Below are positions 1 through 4,660 of a stretch of 5,348 bases of DNA, piece by piece (within the stretch, counting starts at the first letter, position 1; each line of letters starts with the position of its first letter). The position numbers were made by a program, and so were the translations under genes. Origin of the DNA: an uncultured Clostridia bacterium (GTDB taxonomy: Bacteria > Bacillota > Clostridia > Christensenellales > Aristaeellaceae). Below the pieces are notes generated by a model, which saw only the letters and a program-made list of their open reading frames with translations, made no database searches and was not told the DNA's origin. The stretch covers positions 1 to 5,348 of the forward strand of contig CAKUCE010000214.1 in NCBI GenBank assembly GCA_934643535.1, written 5' to 3'.

Positions 1-841
1 GCACATAGGGGGCGTAATAGGCGTTGAAGCCGGTCTGAATAATGTTGATGGTGGCTGCCAGCCCCAGCGCGCTGGAATAGATGGCGTTTTCGCTCAGCCC
101 CATCAGGTTTCGCAGCACGACGGAATTGGCGTTGGTGTTGAACCAGTTCAGCATGGCCAGCGGGGCCAGAGGCAGGGCAAAGCGGGAAATTTCCCGTACA
201 AAGGGCCGGTCGATCTCCCGGCTGAACCGCACGTCAAAGCGGCTGCGCTGCAGCCGCAGGCATACCAGACAAAACAGCCCCATCAGCCCCGTCAGAACCC
301 CGATGGCAGTCTGCCCCGTGGCGTCGCCGAAGCCCACCGCCAGATAGGCCAGCTTTGTCACCACCACATGACACACGCCCTGAATGGTGTAGAGCCGGGC
401 ATTCTGCTCCATGCGGTAGCTCAGGGACAGAAAGCGGAACAGCACCAGAAAGAAGCTGAAAATGCAAAGCTGGACGAAAACGCCCCGGCTTTCCGTGCCC
501 ATGATCTGCACCGACAGAGAGCGCCAGAAAAAGCTCAGGATCAGCGAAAGGACGATGCTGAACCCCAGCGGGACGAGGGTGCAGAAGGTATACAGCCCTT
601 TGCGGCTCGCCTTTCCCGGCGGCTCCCGGAAGAAGCGCACGTAGGCCTGATCCAGCCCCAGATAGCAGATGGAGGCAATCAGCGAGCCATAAGTAGAGAA
701 CATGTTGAACTTCGCCAGTTCCTCCGGCACAAACAGCCGGGTGGCGATGGGGGAGGAGATAAAGCCCAGCAGGAAGCTGATCCATGTCATCATGGAAAAG
801 CCCACCATGTTTTTCAGAAATTTTTTCTTGCTCTGATCCAT
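1..841 (-). CDS. MOP-superfamily polysaccharide/oligosaccharide flippase (Wzx-like), 3' end outside the window
   Basis: I translated this frame directly from ATG at 841-839; it stays open for 280 codons to the window edge, so the C-terminal part is missing. The N-terminus (MDQSKKKFLKN) is basic and is followed by hydrophobic segments at roughly residues 12-36, 47-64, 84-105, 120-140, 153-170, 176-196, 219-240 and 253-272, with short polar loops between. The early pattern of a Gly/Ser-rich helix 1, then a loop PxELAKFNMFST, then helix 2 ending in GLDQAYVRFF is typical of polysaccharide-synthesis (RfbX/Wzx) exporters of the MOP superfamily. Members of this family move lipid-linked sugar repeat units across the cytoplasmic membrane for capsule or exopolysaccharide assembly. 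The gene lies 66 bp downstream of the histidine kinase on the same strand with no terminator between them, so co-transcription is likely. The substrate cannot be told. A MATE or MurJ-type member is a less likely alternative. Confidence 0.8.
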   Translation of the reverse strand, partial: MDQSKKKFLKNMVGFSMMTWISFLLGFISSPIATRLFVPEELAKFNMFSTYGSLIASICYLGLDQAYVRFFREPPGKASRKGLYTFCTLVPLGFSIVLSLILSFFWRSLSVQIMGTESRGVFVQLCIFSFFLVLFRFLSLSYRMEQNARLYTIQGVCHVVVTKLAYLAVGFGDATGQTAIGVLTGLMGLFCLVCLRLQRSRFDVRFSREIDRPFVREISRFALPLAPLAMLNWFNTNANSVVLRNLMGLSENAIYSSALGLAATINIIQTGFNAYYAPYV

Positions 842-876
842 TGTGCTGCGGGAAGGGGCTGTTCCCGTGCTCCTTT
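842..876 (-). promoter_or_regulatory. Distant Shine-Dalgarno with a spacer hairpin in front of the flippase gene
   Basis: The only good Shine-Dalgarno, AAAGGAG (complement of 870-876), lies 28 nt before the flippase ATG, too far for normal use, and there is no in-frame ATG, GTG or TTG nearer to it. The spacer contains CGGGAA (862-867) and TTCCCG (849-854), separated by a 7-nt loop. Folding this 6-bp stem would leave 2 + 7 = 9 nt between the Shine-Dalgarno and the ATG, a normal spacing. The structure is seen in the sequence; its role in translation is inferred. Confidence 0.45.
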
Positions 877-907
877 CGTTAGGCTGCTACTTTGCTATTC
901 GAGGCTG

Positions 908-1789
908 TTACTCGGTTTTGGGCGCAAGGCCGTTTCCATGGGGCAGGAAAACGGTGAAGACGGTGGCTTCGTCCCCGGATTCCAGCAGGAGCCGTCCGCC
1001 GTATTCTTCCAGACGGTGGCGGACGATGGCCAGTCCCATGCCGCGGTTTTCGCCCTTGGTGGAAAAGCCCGGCTCGAAGATTCTTTCCCGCAGGTCGGCG
1101 GGGATAGCCGCGCCGTTATTGCGGATAGTAAAGGCAAACTCCCGCAGGCTTTCCGAGACGGACAGGGAAATTCGGGGCTCCTGCGCCTGCGCGGCGGCGT
1201 CCATGGCGTTGTCCAGCAAATTGCCGATCACGCAGCAAAGCTCCCACGCGGGCATGGCGATCCCTTCCAGCGTGCTGCGCACGTCCAGTTCCAGCAAGAT
1301 GCCCCGCTGCTCGCATTCGGCGTTTTTGACCTGCAATAGGGCGTTAAAGGCCGTTACTTTGGTGCGAAGCACCCGGGATACGGCGTGAAGCTGAGAATAG
1401 ACCGTTTCCAGATAATTCGTCGCCTCTTGATACTCGCCCATTTCCATCAGGCTGTAGACCACCTGAAGATGGTTGAGAAAATCATGCCGCTGGGCCCGCA
1501 GCTTCAGATTCAGCGCGTCCATCTGCCGGTTCACCGTCTGAAGCTCGGCAATGGTGCGCATCCGGCGGCGGGTCGCCAGCGCTTCCTGAATATCCAGCAC
1601 CGCGCCCCAACCGGCGACCAATGCGCCGATGACGGCGATGGCCCGGAGAGAAAGCCGGTTCTGCCAGGAAAAGTCCATCCAGAAAACATAGACCACGAAA
1701 AACAGCAGAGCCACGATCTGCAGGGCGTTGACGGCAATGGCGTACACAACGGTCTTGCCGATATTCGGTTTTCGGAAGGCTTTCAGCAT
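908..1789 (-). CDS. Sensor histidine kinase with Spo0B-type phosphoacceptor helix and GHKL ATPase domain
   Basis: This is a 293-residue membrane-bound two-component sensor that should autophosphorylate on histidine and pass the phosphate to a response regulator. The order is: hydrophobic helices at about 13-38 and 48-66 with only about 10 residues between them (so almost no extracellular sensor domain), a basic linker RRRMRT (74-79), a helical segment, then the phosphoacceptor motif RHDFLNHLQV with His102, which resembles the Spo0B-type alpha-helical domain (RHDWxNxLQ). The ATPase domain shows an N-box GNLLDNAMDA (189-198), an F-box IFEPGFSTK (237-245) and a G-box GENRGMGLAIV (246-256), all apparently intact. 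The start at 1789 has GGAG six bases upstream. It has its own promoter (1841-1869). No response regulator gene is visible, so it is either an orphan or has its partner elsewhere. The signal is unknown; the short loop suggests sensing within the membrane or through a partner protein. Confidence 0.9.
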   Translation of the reverse strand: MLKAFRKPNIGKTVVYAIAVNALQIVALLFFVVYVFWMDFSWQNRLSLRAIAVIGALVAGWGAVLDIQEALATRRRMRTIAELQTVNRQMDALNLKLRAQRHDFLNHLQVVYSLMEMGEYQEATNYLETVYSQLHAVSRVLRTKVTAFNALLQVKNAECEQRGILLELDVRSTLEGIAMPAWELCCVIGNLLDNAMDAAAQAQEPRISLSVSESLREFAFTIRNNGAAIPADLRERIFEPGFSTKGENRGMGLAIVRHRLEEYGGRLLLESGDEATVFTVFLPHGNGLAPKTE

Positions 1790-1840
1790 ACTTTTCTCCG
1801 CGGCGGGTCAGGATAGGGAAGGTTCAAACGCCGCAGGTTC

Positions 1841-1869
1841 ACTATACACGCTTTCGCCCAAAAATTCAA
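1841..1869 (-). promoter_or_regulatory. Sigma-A-type promoter of the histidine kinase gene
   Basis: On the minus strand the sequence reads TTGAAT (1864-1869), then exactly 17 nt, then TATAGT (1841-1846). Each hexamer is close to the -35 and -10 consensus. Transcription would start near 1834, giving a leader of about 45 nt before the kinase ATG. The -35 overlaps the TGA stop of the upstream unknown gene, so the kinase and flippase can be transcribed independently of it. Confidence 0.7.
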
Positions 1870-2387
1870 TCCTTGAGCCAGTCCCGGTACTTTTCCGGCG
1901 GGTAGGTGCGGCGAACCATTTCCTTTAGAAAGCGCAGATCCTCTTCGGAATAGAAAGAAGCGTATTTCTGATACAGCACCCGCAGGGCGGAAAGGCTCTG
2001 CACCCGCAGGCTGTAGTCGTTCAGCTTGATAAAGTTGGCGGAAAAAGGCGTCAGCTTATCGAAAAGCACGCCCATCACGTCGTCGGTAATCCAGCTGATA
2101 TGCCCCTGCCCCAGCCGGACGGTCTTGTACTGGTCGTTCAGCACCATCATACTGCCGTGGGTATAGCGGTTGATGCTGGTCAGAAGGAAGCTCTCCAACT
2201 GGTCGCGGAGACTTTCCAGCGTCTGCTTGTAGGGGGCGTAGCTGCGCAGCATCTGGGTCAGCTGGCTCAGCATGGGGTTGGAGGTCAGAAAAAGAGAACC
2301 CAGCCAGGGACGGAGCGCCGTTTCCAACTCCTCCTGCATGACGGGAATAGCCAAATCCACACCCCCAAATGTGCTTTGTAACAACAA
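1866..2387 (-). CDS. Unrecognised protein divergent from dnaA; 5' end uncertain
   Basis: I do not recognise this protein. The frame is open for 173 codons from a TTG at 2387, just inside an in-frame TAG at 2397-2399. Internal alternatives are TTG at 2354 (codon 12, preceded by GGGGGTG) and ATG at 2339 (codon 17, with no clear ribosome-binding site). The product is mainly helical in appearance, soluble, without signal peptide or membrane helix. Visible features are an acidic N-terminal helix MQEELETALRPW (17-28), a hydrophobic/Gln-rich stretch around MLSQLTQML (39-47), a central segment GQGHISWITDDVMGVLFDKL (93-112), and a charged C-terminus rich in Tyr, Arg and Lys (FYSEEDLRFLKEMVRR at 145-160). 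Codon use resembles the neighbouring genes, which supports it being real. A better-looking start exists in another frame upstream (see the 2362-2454 entry). It sits beside the origin and reads away from it; whether it has an origin-related role cannot be told. Confidence 0.65.
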   Translation of the reverse strand: MLLQSTFGGVDLAIPVMQEELETALRPWLGSLFLTSNPMLSQLTQMLRSYAPYKQTLESLRDQLESFLLTSINRYTHGSMMVLNDQYKTVRLGQGHISWITDDVMGVLFDKLTPFSANFIKLNDYSLRVQSLSALRVLYQKYASFYSEEDLRFLKEMVRRTYPPEKYRDWLKD

Positions 2388-2454
2388 TGTAGATTTCTAC
2401 ATTTTTTGTCATAAACCCTTGCGGCAGGTTAAGAAAATATTTCGTTCCGGACAT
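2362..2454 (-). other. Possible out-of-frame N-terminal exon-like extension of the unknown gene (frameshift candidate)
   Basis: From ATG at 2454, preceded by GGAAG five bases upstream, 31 codons are open (MSGTKYFLNLPQGF...) and end at a run of five G on the minus strand (2362-2366). Removing one G would read ...KHIW-GVDLAIPVMQEELE..., joining this stretch smoothly to the downstream protein and giving about 195 residues with a conventional start. The stretch is AT-rich and lies in the presumed origin flank, so a chance open frame is also possible. A true mutation, a sequencing error in the G run or slippage cannot be told apart here. Confidence 0.4.
2386..2403. promoter_or_regulatory. 18-bp perfect palindrome at the 5' end of the unknown gene
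   Basis: AATGTAGA and TCTACATT form perfect 8-bp arms around a 2-bp centre (TT). On the plus strand the right arm runs into a six-T tract (2402-2407). It could be a dimeric repressor operator near the start of the leftward gene, a binding site for an origin-acting protein, or a weak terminator for plus-strand transcription. The symmetry is seen directly; its function is not known. Confidence 0.45.
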
Positions 2455-2520
2455 TTTTTCTTCCAAACTTAATGCTTATTCAACAAAACAAAATAAATAT
2501 GCACTTTCAAAACTAGGTTT

Positions 2521-2529
2521 TGTGGATGA
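2521..2529 (-). promoter_or_regulatory. DnaA-box-like site (TCATCCACA)
   Basis: TGTGGATGA on the plus strand is TCATCCACA on the minus strand, one mismatch from the canonical TTATCCACA. It sits at the edge of the AT-rich patch 2388-2530, where a box beside the unwinding element would be expected. Confidence 0.5.
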
Positions 2530-2544
2530 ATTTTGCCCCTCCCC

Positions 2545-2553
2545 TATGGATAG
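2545..2553 (-). promoter_or_regulatory. Weak DnaA-box-like site (CTATCCATA)
   Basis: TATGGATAG on the plus strand reads CTATCCATA on the minus strand: two mismatches from TTATCCACA, but it shares the CCATA ending seen in the stronger sites at 2691 and 2736. On its own it would not be called; it is listed because it fits the local variant. Confidence 0.3.
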
Positions 2554-2621
2554 AAGCCCCCGGGAGGAAAACCGCATGAAATGTCGTTTCCTATACAAAT
2601 TGGCAGATCACGGGAAAACTC

Positions 2622-2650
2622 TTGCCAAATGCGCCGAAAATTGGTATGAT
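2622..2650 (+). promoter_or_regulatory. Sigma-A-type promoter of dnaA
   Basis: TTGCCA (2622-2627), a 17-nt spacer, and TATGAT (2645-2650) each match the -35 and -10 consensus at five of six positions with ideal spacing. Transcription would start near 2657, leaving a leader of about 138 nt before the dnaA ATG. The DnaA-box-like sites at 2691-2757 fall inside this leader, a placement that fits repression of dnaA by its own product. Confidence 0.7.
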
Positions 2651-2690
2651 GAAGCACGGTCACTTTTGGAGGCGAAAGACGGGTCTTTGG

Positions 2691-2699
2691 TTTTCCATA
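2691..2699 (+). promoter_or_regulatory. DnaA-box-like site (TTTTCCATA)
   Basis: TTTTCCATA differs from the relaxed consensus TTWTNCACA only at position 8 (T for C). The identical nonamer recurs at 2736-2744. It lies about 35 nt downstream of the predicted dnaA transcription start. Confidence 0.5.
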
Positions 2700-2725
2700 G
2701 GCGGGTTTTTGATGGGAACTTTCAG

Positions 2726-2744
2726 TGTGGAAAAGTTTTCCATA
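2726..2744. promoter_or_regulatory. Two convergent DnaA-box-like sites forming a 19-bp palindrome
   Basis: TGTGGAAAA (2726-2734; TTTTCCACA on the minus strand, a full match to TTWTNCACA) faces TTTTCCATA (2736-2744) across one G. Together they are a near-perfect palindrome with a single mismatch between arms. Two DnaA boxes arranged head to head like this could bind DnaA cooperatively. A dimeric repressor operator in the dnaA leader is the alternative reading. Confidence 0.6.
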
Positions 2745-2748
2745 AGTC

Positions 2749-2757
2749 TTTTGCATA
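2749..2757 (+). promoter_or_regulatory. DnaA-box-like site (TTTTGCATA)
   Basis: TTTTGCATA differs from TTWTNCACA only at position 8, as do the boxes at 2691 and 2736. It is directly followed by the AT-rich TATACATT repeats, a geometry seen where DnaA loads onto an unwinding region. It is weak as an isolated match. Confidence 0.35.
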
Positions 2758-2758
2758 A

Positions 2759-2775
2759 TATACATTTTATACATT
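2759..2775 (+). repeat. TATACATT direct repeat, 9-bp period, just before dnaA
   Basis: TATACATT occurs at 2759-2766 and again at 2768-2775 within an AT-rich patch that follows the last DnaA-box-like site and precedes the dnaA ribosome-binding site. Short AT-rich repeats beside DnaA boxes occur in unwinding elements, but the octamers also resemble -10 elements without a matching -35. Confidence 0.3.
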
Positions 2776-2794
2776 GTGAAGAGGGATTGGCACT

Positions 2795-4123
2795 ATGACG
2801 AACGCGGGGGAACTCTGGGAAAGCGCATGCGGGATCCTGAAGCAGGAAATGACGGACATCAGTTATCAGACCTGGATCGAGTCCTCGCTGAAGCCCTTTG
2901 GCCTCATTGGCGACACGCTGATTCTGGAATGCATCAACGCCATGATGCGAGAATACGGCATCAACCGGATCATGCCCCAGATCCAGAACGCCGTCTCCAC
3001 AGCGGCCGGAAAGGCCCTGACGGTGGAGGCGCTCTGTCAGGAGGAGATGGACAGCCGCGTCCGGGAACTGGAAGCCAAGTACACCGGCAACACGCTGGCC
3101 CAGCTGAACCCCAAGTATACCTTTGACACCTTTGTGGTGGGCAGCGGCAACCGCTTTGCCCACGCGGTTTCTCTGGCCGTGGCGGAGGTGCCCGCCAAGG
3201 CCTACAACCCCCTGTTTATTTACGGCGGCGTGGGTCTGGGCAAGACCCATCTGATGCACGCCATCGGCCATTACTCTCATCAGCTCTACCCGCAGATGAA
3301 TATCGTATACATTACCAGCGAGGATTTTACCAACCAGCTGGTCAGCGCCATGCAGCAGAACCGGAATCAGGAATTCCGGGACCGCTTCCGCAATGCGGAC
3401 ATCCTGATGGTGGACGATATTCAGTTTATCGCGGGCAAGCAGAGCACGCAGGAGGAGTTTTTCCACACCTTCAACCATCTGCGGGAGGCGGGCAAGCAGA
3501 TCATCATGACCAGCGACAAGCCGCCCAAGGAGATCCAGAAGCTGGAAGAACGCCTTTGCAGCCGCTTTGAAGGCGGTTTGATCGCGGACATCCAGCGGCC
3601 TGACTTCGAGACCCGTCTGGCCATCCTGCGCAAGAAGGCGGAGTTTGAGCATATCATCGTCAGCGACGAAATTCTGGAACTGATCGCCGAGAAGATCGAC
3701 ACCAACGTCCGGGAGCTGGAAGGCAGTCTGACCCGTCTGACGGCCTACAGCACGCTGGCCCGTCGGCCCATCGACATGCAGCTGGCCCGCGAGGCCCTGC
3801 GGGAGCTGTTCAACCACAGCGAGAGCCGCCGCATCACCTGCGACATCATTCAGGACGCGGTCGCCTCGTACTACGGCGTATCGGTGGACGATATCAAGAG
3901 CGCCCGCCGCAGCCACGACGTGACCGTTCCCCGGCAGATCGCCATGTATCTGAGCCGGGAAATGCTGGGCCTGAGCCTGACGAAAATCGGCGACGCCTTT
4001 GGCGGCCGCCACTACACCACCGTCATGTCCTCCATCGAAAAGGTCGAGGACTCCATCAAGCAGTCTCCCAGTCTGGCCAGCCTCCTTGACGACATCCGCC
4101 GCATCATCAAAGACACCAAATAG
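2795..4123 (+). CDS. dnaA: Chromosomal replication initiator protein DnaA
   Basis: DnaA binds DnaA boxes at oriC, oligomerises with ATP, melts the origin and helps load the replicative helicase. The protein is 442 residues, close to the B. subtilis length. Domain I (about 1-85) has the conserved pattern LWESA...TWIESSLKP with Trp8 and Trp27; the linker domain II is short (about 86-103). The AAA+ domain III follows: N-box LNPKYTFDTFVVGSGNRFA (104-122), Walker A GGVGLGKT (144-151), Walker B ILMVDDIQF (203-211), sensor 1 IIMTSDKPP (236-244), the box VII arginine-finger region EERLCSRFEGGL (251-262) and sensor 2 VRELEGSLTRL (305-315). Domain IV carries the DnaA signature (about 369-417). Its recognition helix reads GGRHYTTV (403-410), with His406-Tyr407 where most DnaA proteins have Asp-His. 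The start is supported by GAGGG nine bases upstream. Promoter at 2622-2650; dnaN does not follow. Confidence 0.98.
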   Translation: MTNAGELWESACGILKQEMTDISYQTWIESSLKPFGLIGDTLILECINAMMREYGINRIMPQIQNAVSTAAGKALTVEALCQEEMDSRVRELEAKYTGNTLAQLNPKYTFDTFVVGSGNRFAHAVSLAVAEVPAKAYNPLFIYGGVGLGKTHLMHAIGHYSHQLYPQMNIVYITSEDFTNQLVSAMQQNRNQEFRDRFRNADILMVDDIQFIAGKQSTQEEFFHTFNHLREAGKQIIMTSDKPPKEIQKLEERLCSRFEGGLIADIQRPDFETRLAILRKKAEFEHIIVSDEILELIAEKIDTNVRELEGSLTRLTAYSTLARRPIDMQLAREALRELFNHSESRRITCDIIQDAVASYYGVSVDDIKSARRSHDVTVPRQIAMYLSREMLGLSLTKIGDAFGGRHYTTVMSSIEKVEDSIKQSPSLASLLDDIRRIIKDTK

Positions 4124-4125
4124 CG

Positions 4126-4238
4126 GCAGGGGCAGTGCCCCTGCACCCCACACCGCGCCCATAGGGCGCGGGGCTGCTCGAGGGAAAGCGGCTTAACCGT
4201 GAAGTTACCGCCGCTCGGCAACAGGCCTCGCGGCTCGC
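4126..4238 (+). repeat. 113-bp structured intergenic repeat, unit A
   Basis: First of two adjacent, diverged copies. It begins two bases after the dnaA stop. It contains hairpin 1, GCAGGGGC-AGT-GCCCCTGC (4126-4144), hairpin 2, CCGCGCCC-ATA-GGGCGCGG (4153-4171), then the conserved segment GGGCTGCTCGAGGGAAAGCGGC and a third possible stem AGCGGC (4187-4192)/GCCGCT (4210-4215), and ends in GGCCTCGCGGCTCGC. No reading frame here looks coding. The strand is nominal. Confidence 0.75.
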
Positions 4239-4351
4239 GCAAGGGGTAGTACCCCTTGACCCCGGACTGCGCGCTATGCGCGCAGGGCTGCTGGAGGGAA
4301 AGCGGCTTGATTCGAAGTCACCGCCATTCTGCAACGGGCCTCATGGCTCGC
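4239..4351 (+). repeat. 113-bp structured intergenic repeat, unit B
   Basis: Second copy, directly abutting unit A. Hairpin 1 is CAAGGGGTA/TACCCCTTG (4240-4258) and hairpin 2 is CTGCGCGC-TAT-GCGCGCAG (4267-4285). Both differ from unit A on both arms so that pairing is kept, which is covariation. The linker GCTGGAGGGAAAGCGGCTT and the end GGCCTCATGGCTCGC are nearly the same as in unit A. The third stem of unit A is only partly kept. Confidence 0.75.
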
Positions 4352-4353
4352 TA

Positions 4354-4391
4354 AAAATGCCAGCGTGGATTTGAAACCACGCTGGCATTTT
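4354..4391 (+). terminator. Intrinsic-terminator-like hairpin downstream of dnaA
   Basis: A perfect 15-bp stem, AAAATGCCAGCGTGG (4354-4368) with CCACGCTGGCATTTT (4377-4391), encloses an 8-nt loop. The T tracts flanking each arm let it act in either direction, though both are short. It lies about 230 bp after the dnaA stop and is the first hairpin there with a U-tract, so it probably ends the dnaA transcript after the repeat units. Confidence 0.65.
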
Positions 4392-4402
4392 GCGTTGCGA
4401 AA

Positions 4403-4448
4403 ATATTCAAGCTGCATCGAAGCATCCCAACCTGCAAAATTTGAGTAT
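4403..4448. repeat. Imperfect inverted repeat
   Basis: ATATTCAA (4403-4410) pairs with TTGAGTAT (4441-4448) with one G-T wobble, and TGCA (4413-4416) pairs with TGCA (4433-4436) inside it. The stem is weak and AT-rich; it may be a worn repeat remnant. Confidence 0.3.
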
Positions 4449-4485
4449 GTATACACCCAACTGCGGGGGTGAGGGCGGCGATAGG

Positions 4486-4649
4486 CAGCGGAGGGAAAAA
4501 GGCCCGCCCATTTTGACGGCGGAAAAAGGTGAGTTCGGAGCGCGCCGGATCGCAGGTGAAAGCTGGCCAATCATGCTGCGCGCGACATAACGAGCCCCGC
4601 CGTCAAAATGGGCAGTAAAAGCCTTTTTCCCGGAGTCGCCGTGCCGCTG
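4486..4649. repeat. Nested inverted repeat of about 164 bp (MITE-like, non-coding)
   Basis: Three pairs of arms nest symmetrically: CAGCGG (4486-4491) with CCGCTG (4644-4649), GGGAAAAAGGC (4493-4503) with GCCTTTTTCCC (4621-4631), and GCCCATTTTGACGGCGG (4506-4522) with CCGCCGTCAAAATGGGC (4597-4613). The inner two pairs are perfect. About 74 bp of GC-rich, non-coding sequence lie between the inner arms. Nothing resembling a transposase is encoded and I see no clear target-site duplication, so a MITE is one reading and a long structured RNA or DNA repeat is the other. Confidence 0.65.
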
Positions 4650-4660
4650 GCTTTCTTTTG

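Larger units (their letters stand above)
2388..2794. other. oriC: Probable chromosomal replication origin (oriC) / dnaA upstream region
   Basis: This 407-bp stretch has no convincing gene apart from the possible extension at 2362-2454. It lies between dnaA and a divergent gene, the usual place of bacterial oriC. Its composition is strikingly AT-rich compared with both flanks, especially 2388-2530 (runs such as AACAAAACAAAATAAATATG), which would suit a DNA-unwinding element. A second short AT-rich patch, TAATATACATTTTATACATT, lies at 2756-2775. DnaA-box-like nonamers occur at 2521, 2545, 2691, 2726, 2736 and 2749. None is a perfect TTATCCACA, so the origin call rests on the combination of position, composition and box cluster. 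The two-cluster layout (left 2521-2553, right 2691-2757) leaves the unwinding site open. Confidence 0.7.

Noticed and set aside
234..785. A 183-codon minus-strand frame overlapping the flippase
   Set aside because: It is the out-of-frame shadow of the flippase; the product is rich in Pro, His and Gly and has no membrane pattern, whereas the other frame gives a coherent MOP transporter.
368..1339. A 323-codon open frame on the plus strand
   Set aside because: It runs antisense across both the flippase and the histidine kinase, whose minus-strand products are clear; it has no ribosome-binding site or domain.
2600..2628. TTGGCA...TGCCAA inverted repeat as a regulator site
   Set aside because: The arms are only 6 bp with a 17-bp gap, and the right arm is better explained as the -35 of the dnaA promoter.
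2660..4162. A 500-codon open frame on the minus strand covering dnaA
   Set aside because: It is the antisense of dnaA, which is certain. The open frame results from GC-rich third positions; the product is Gly/Ala/Val/Asp-rich, has no recognisable family and starts in the repeat tract.
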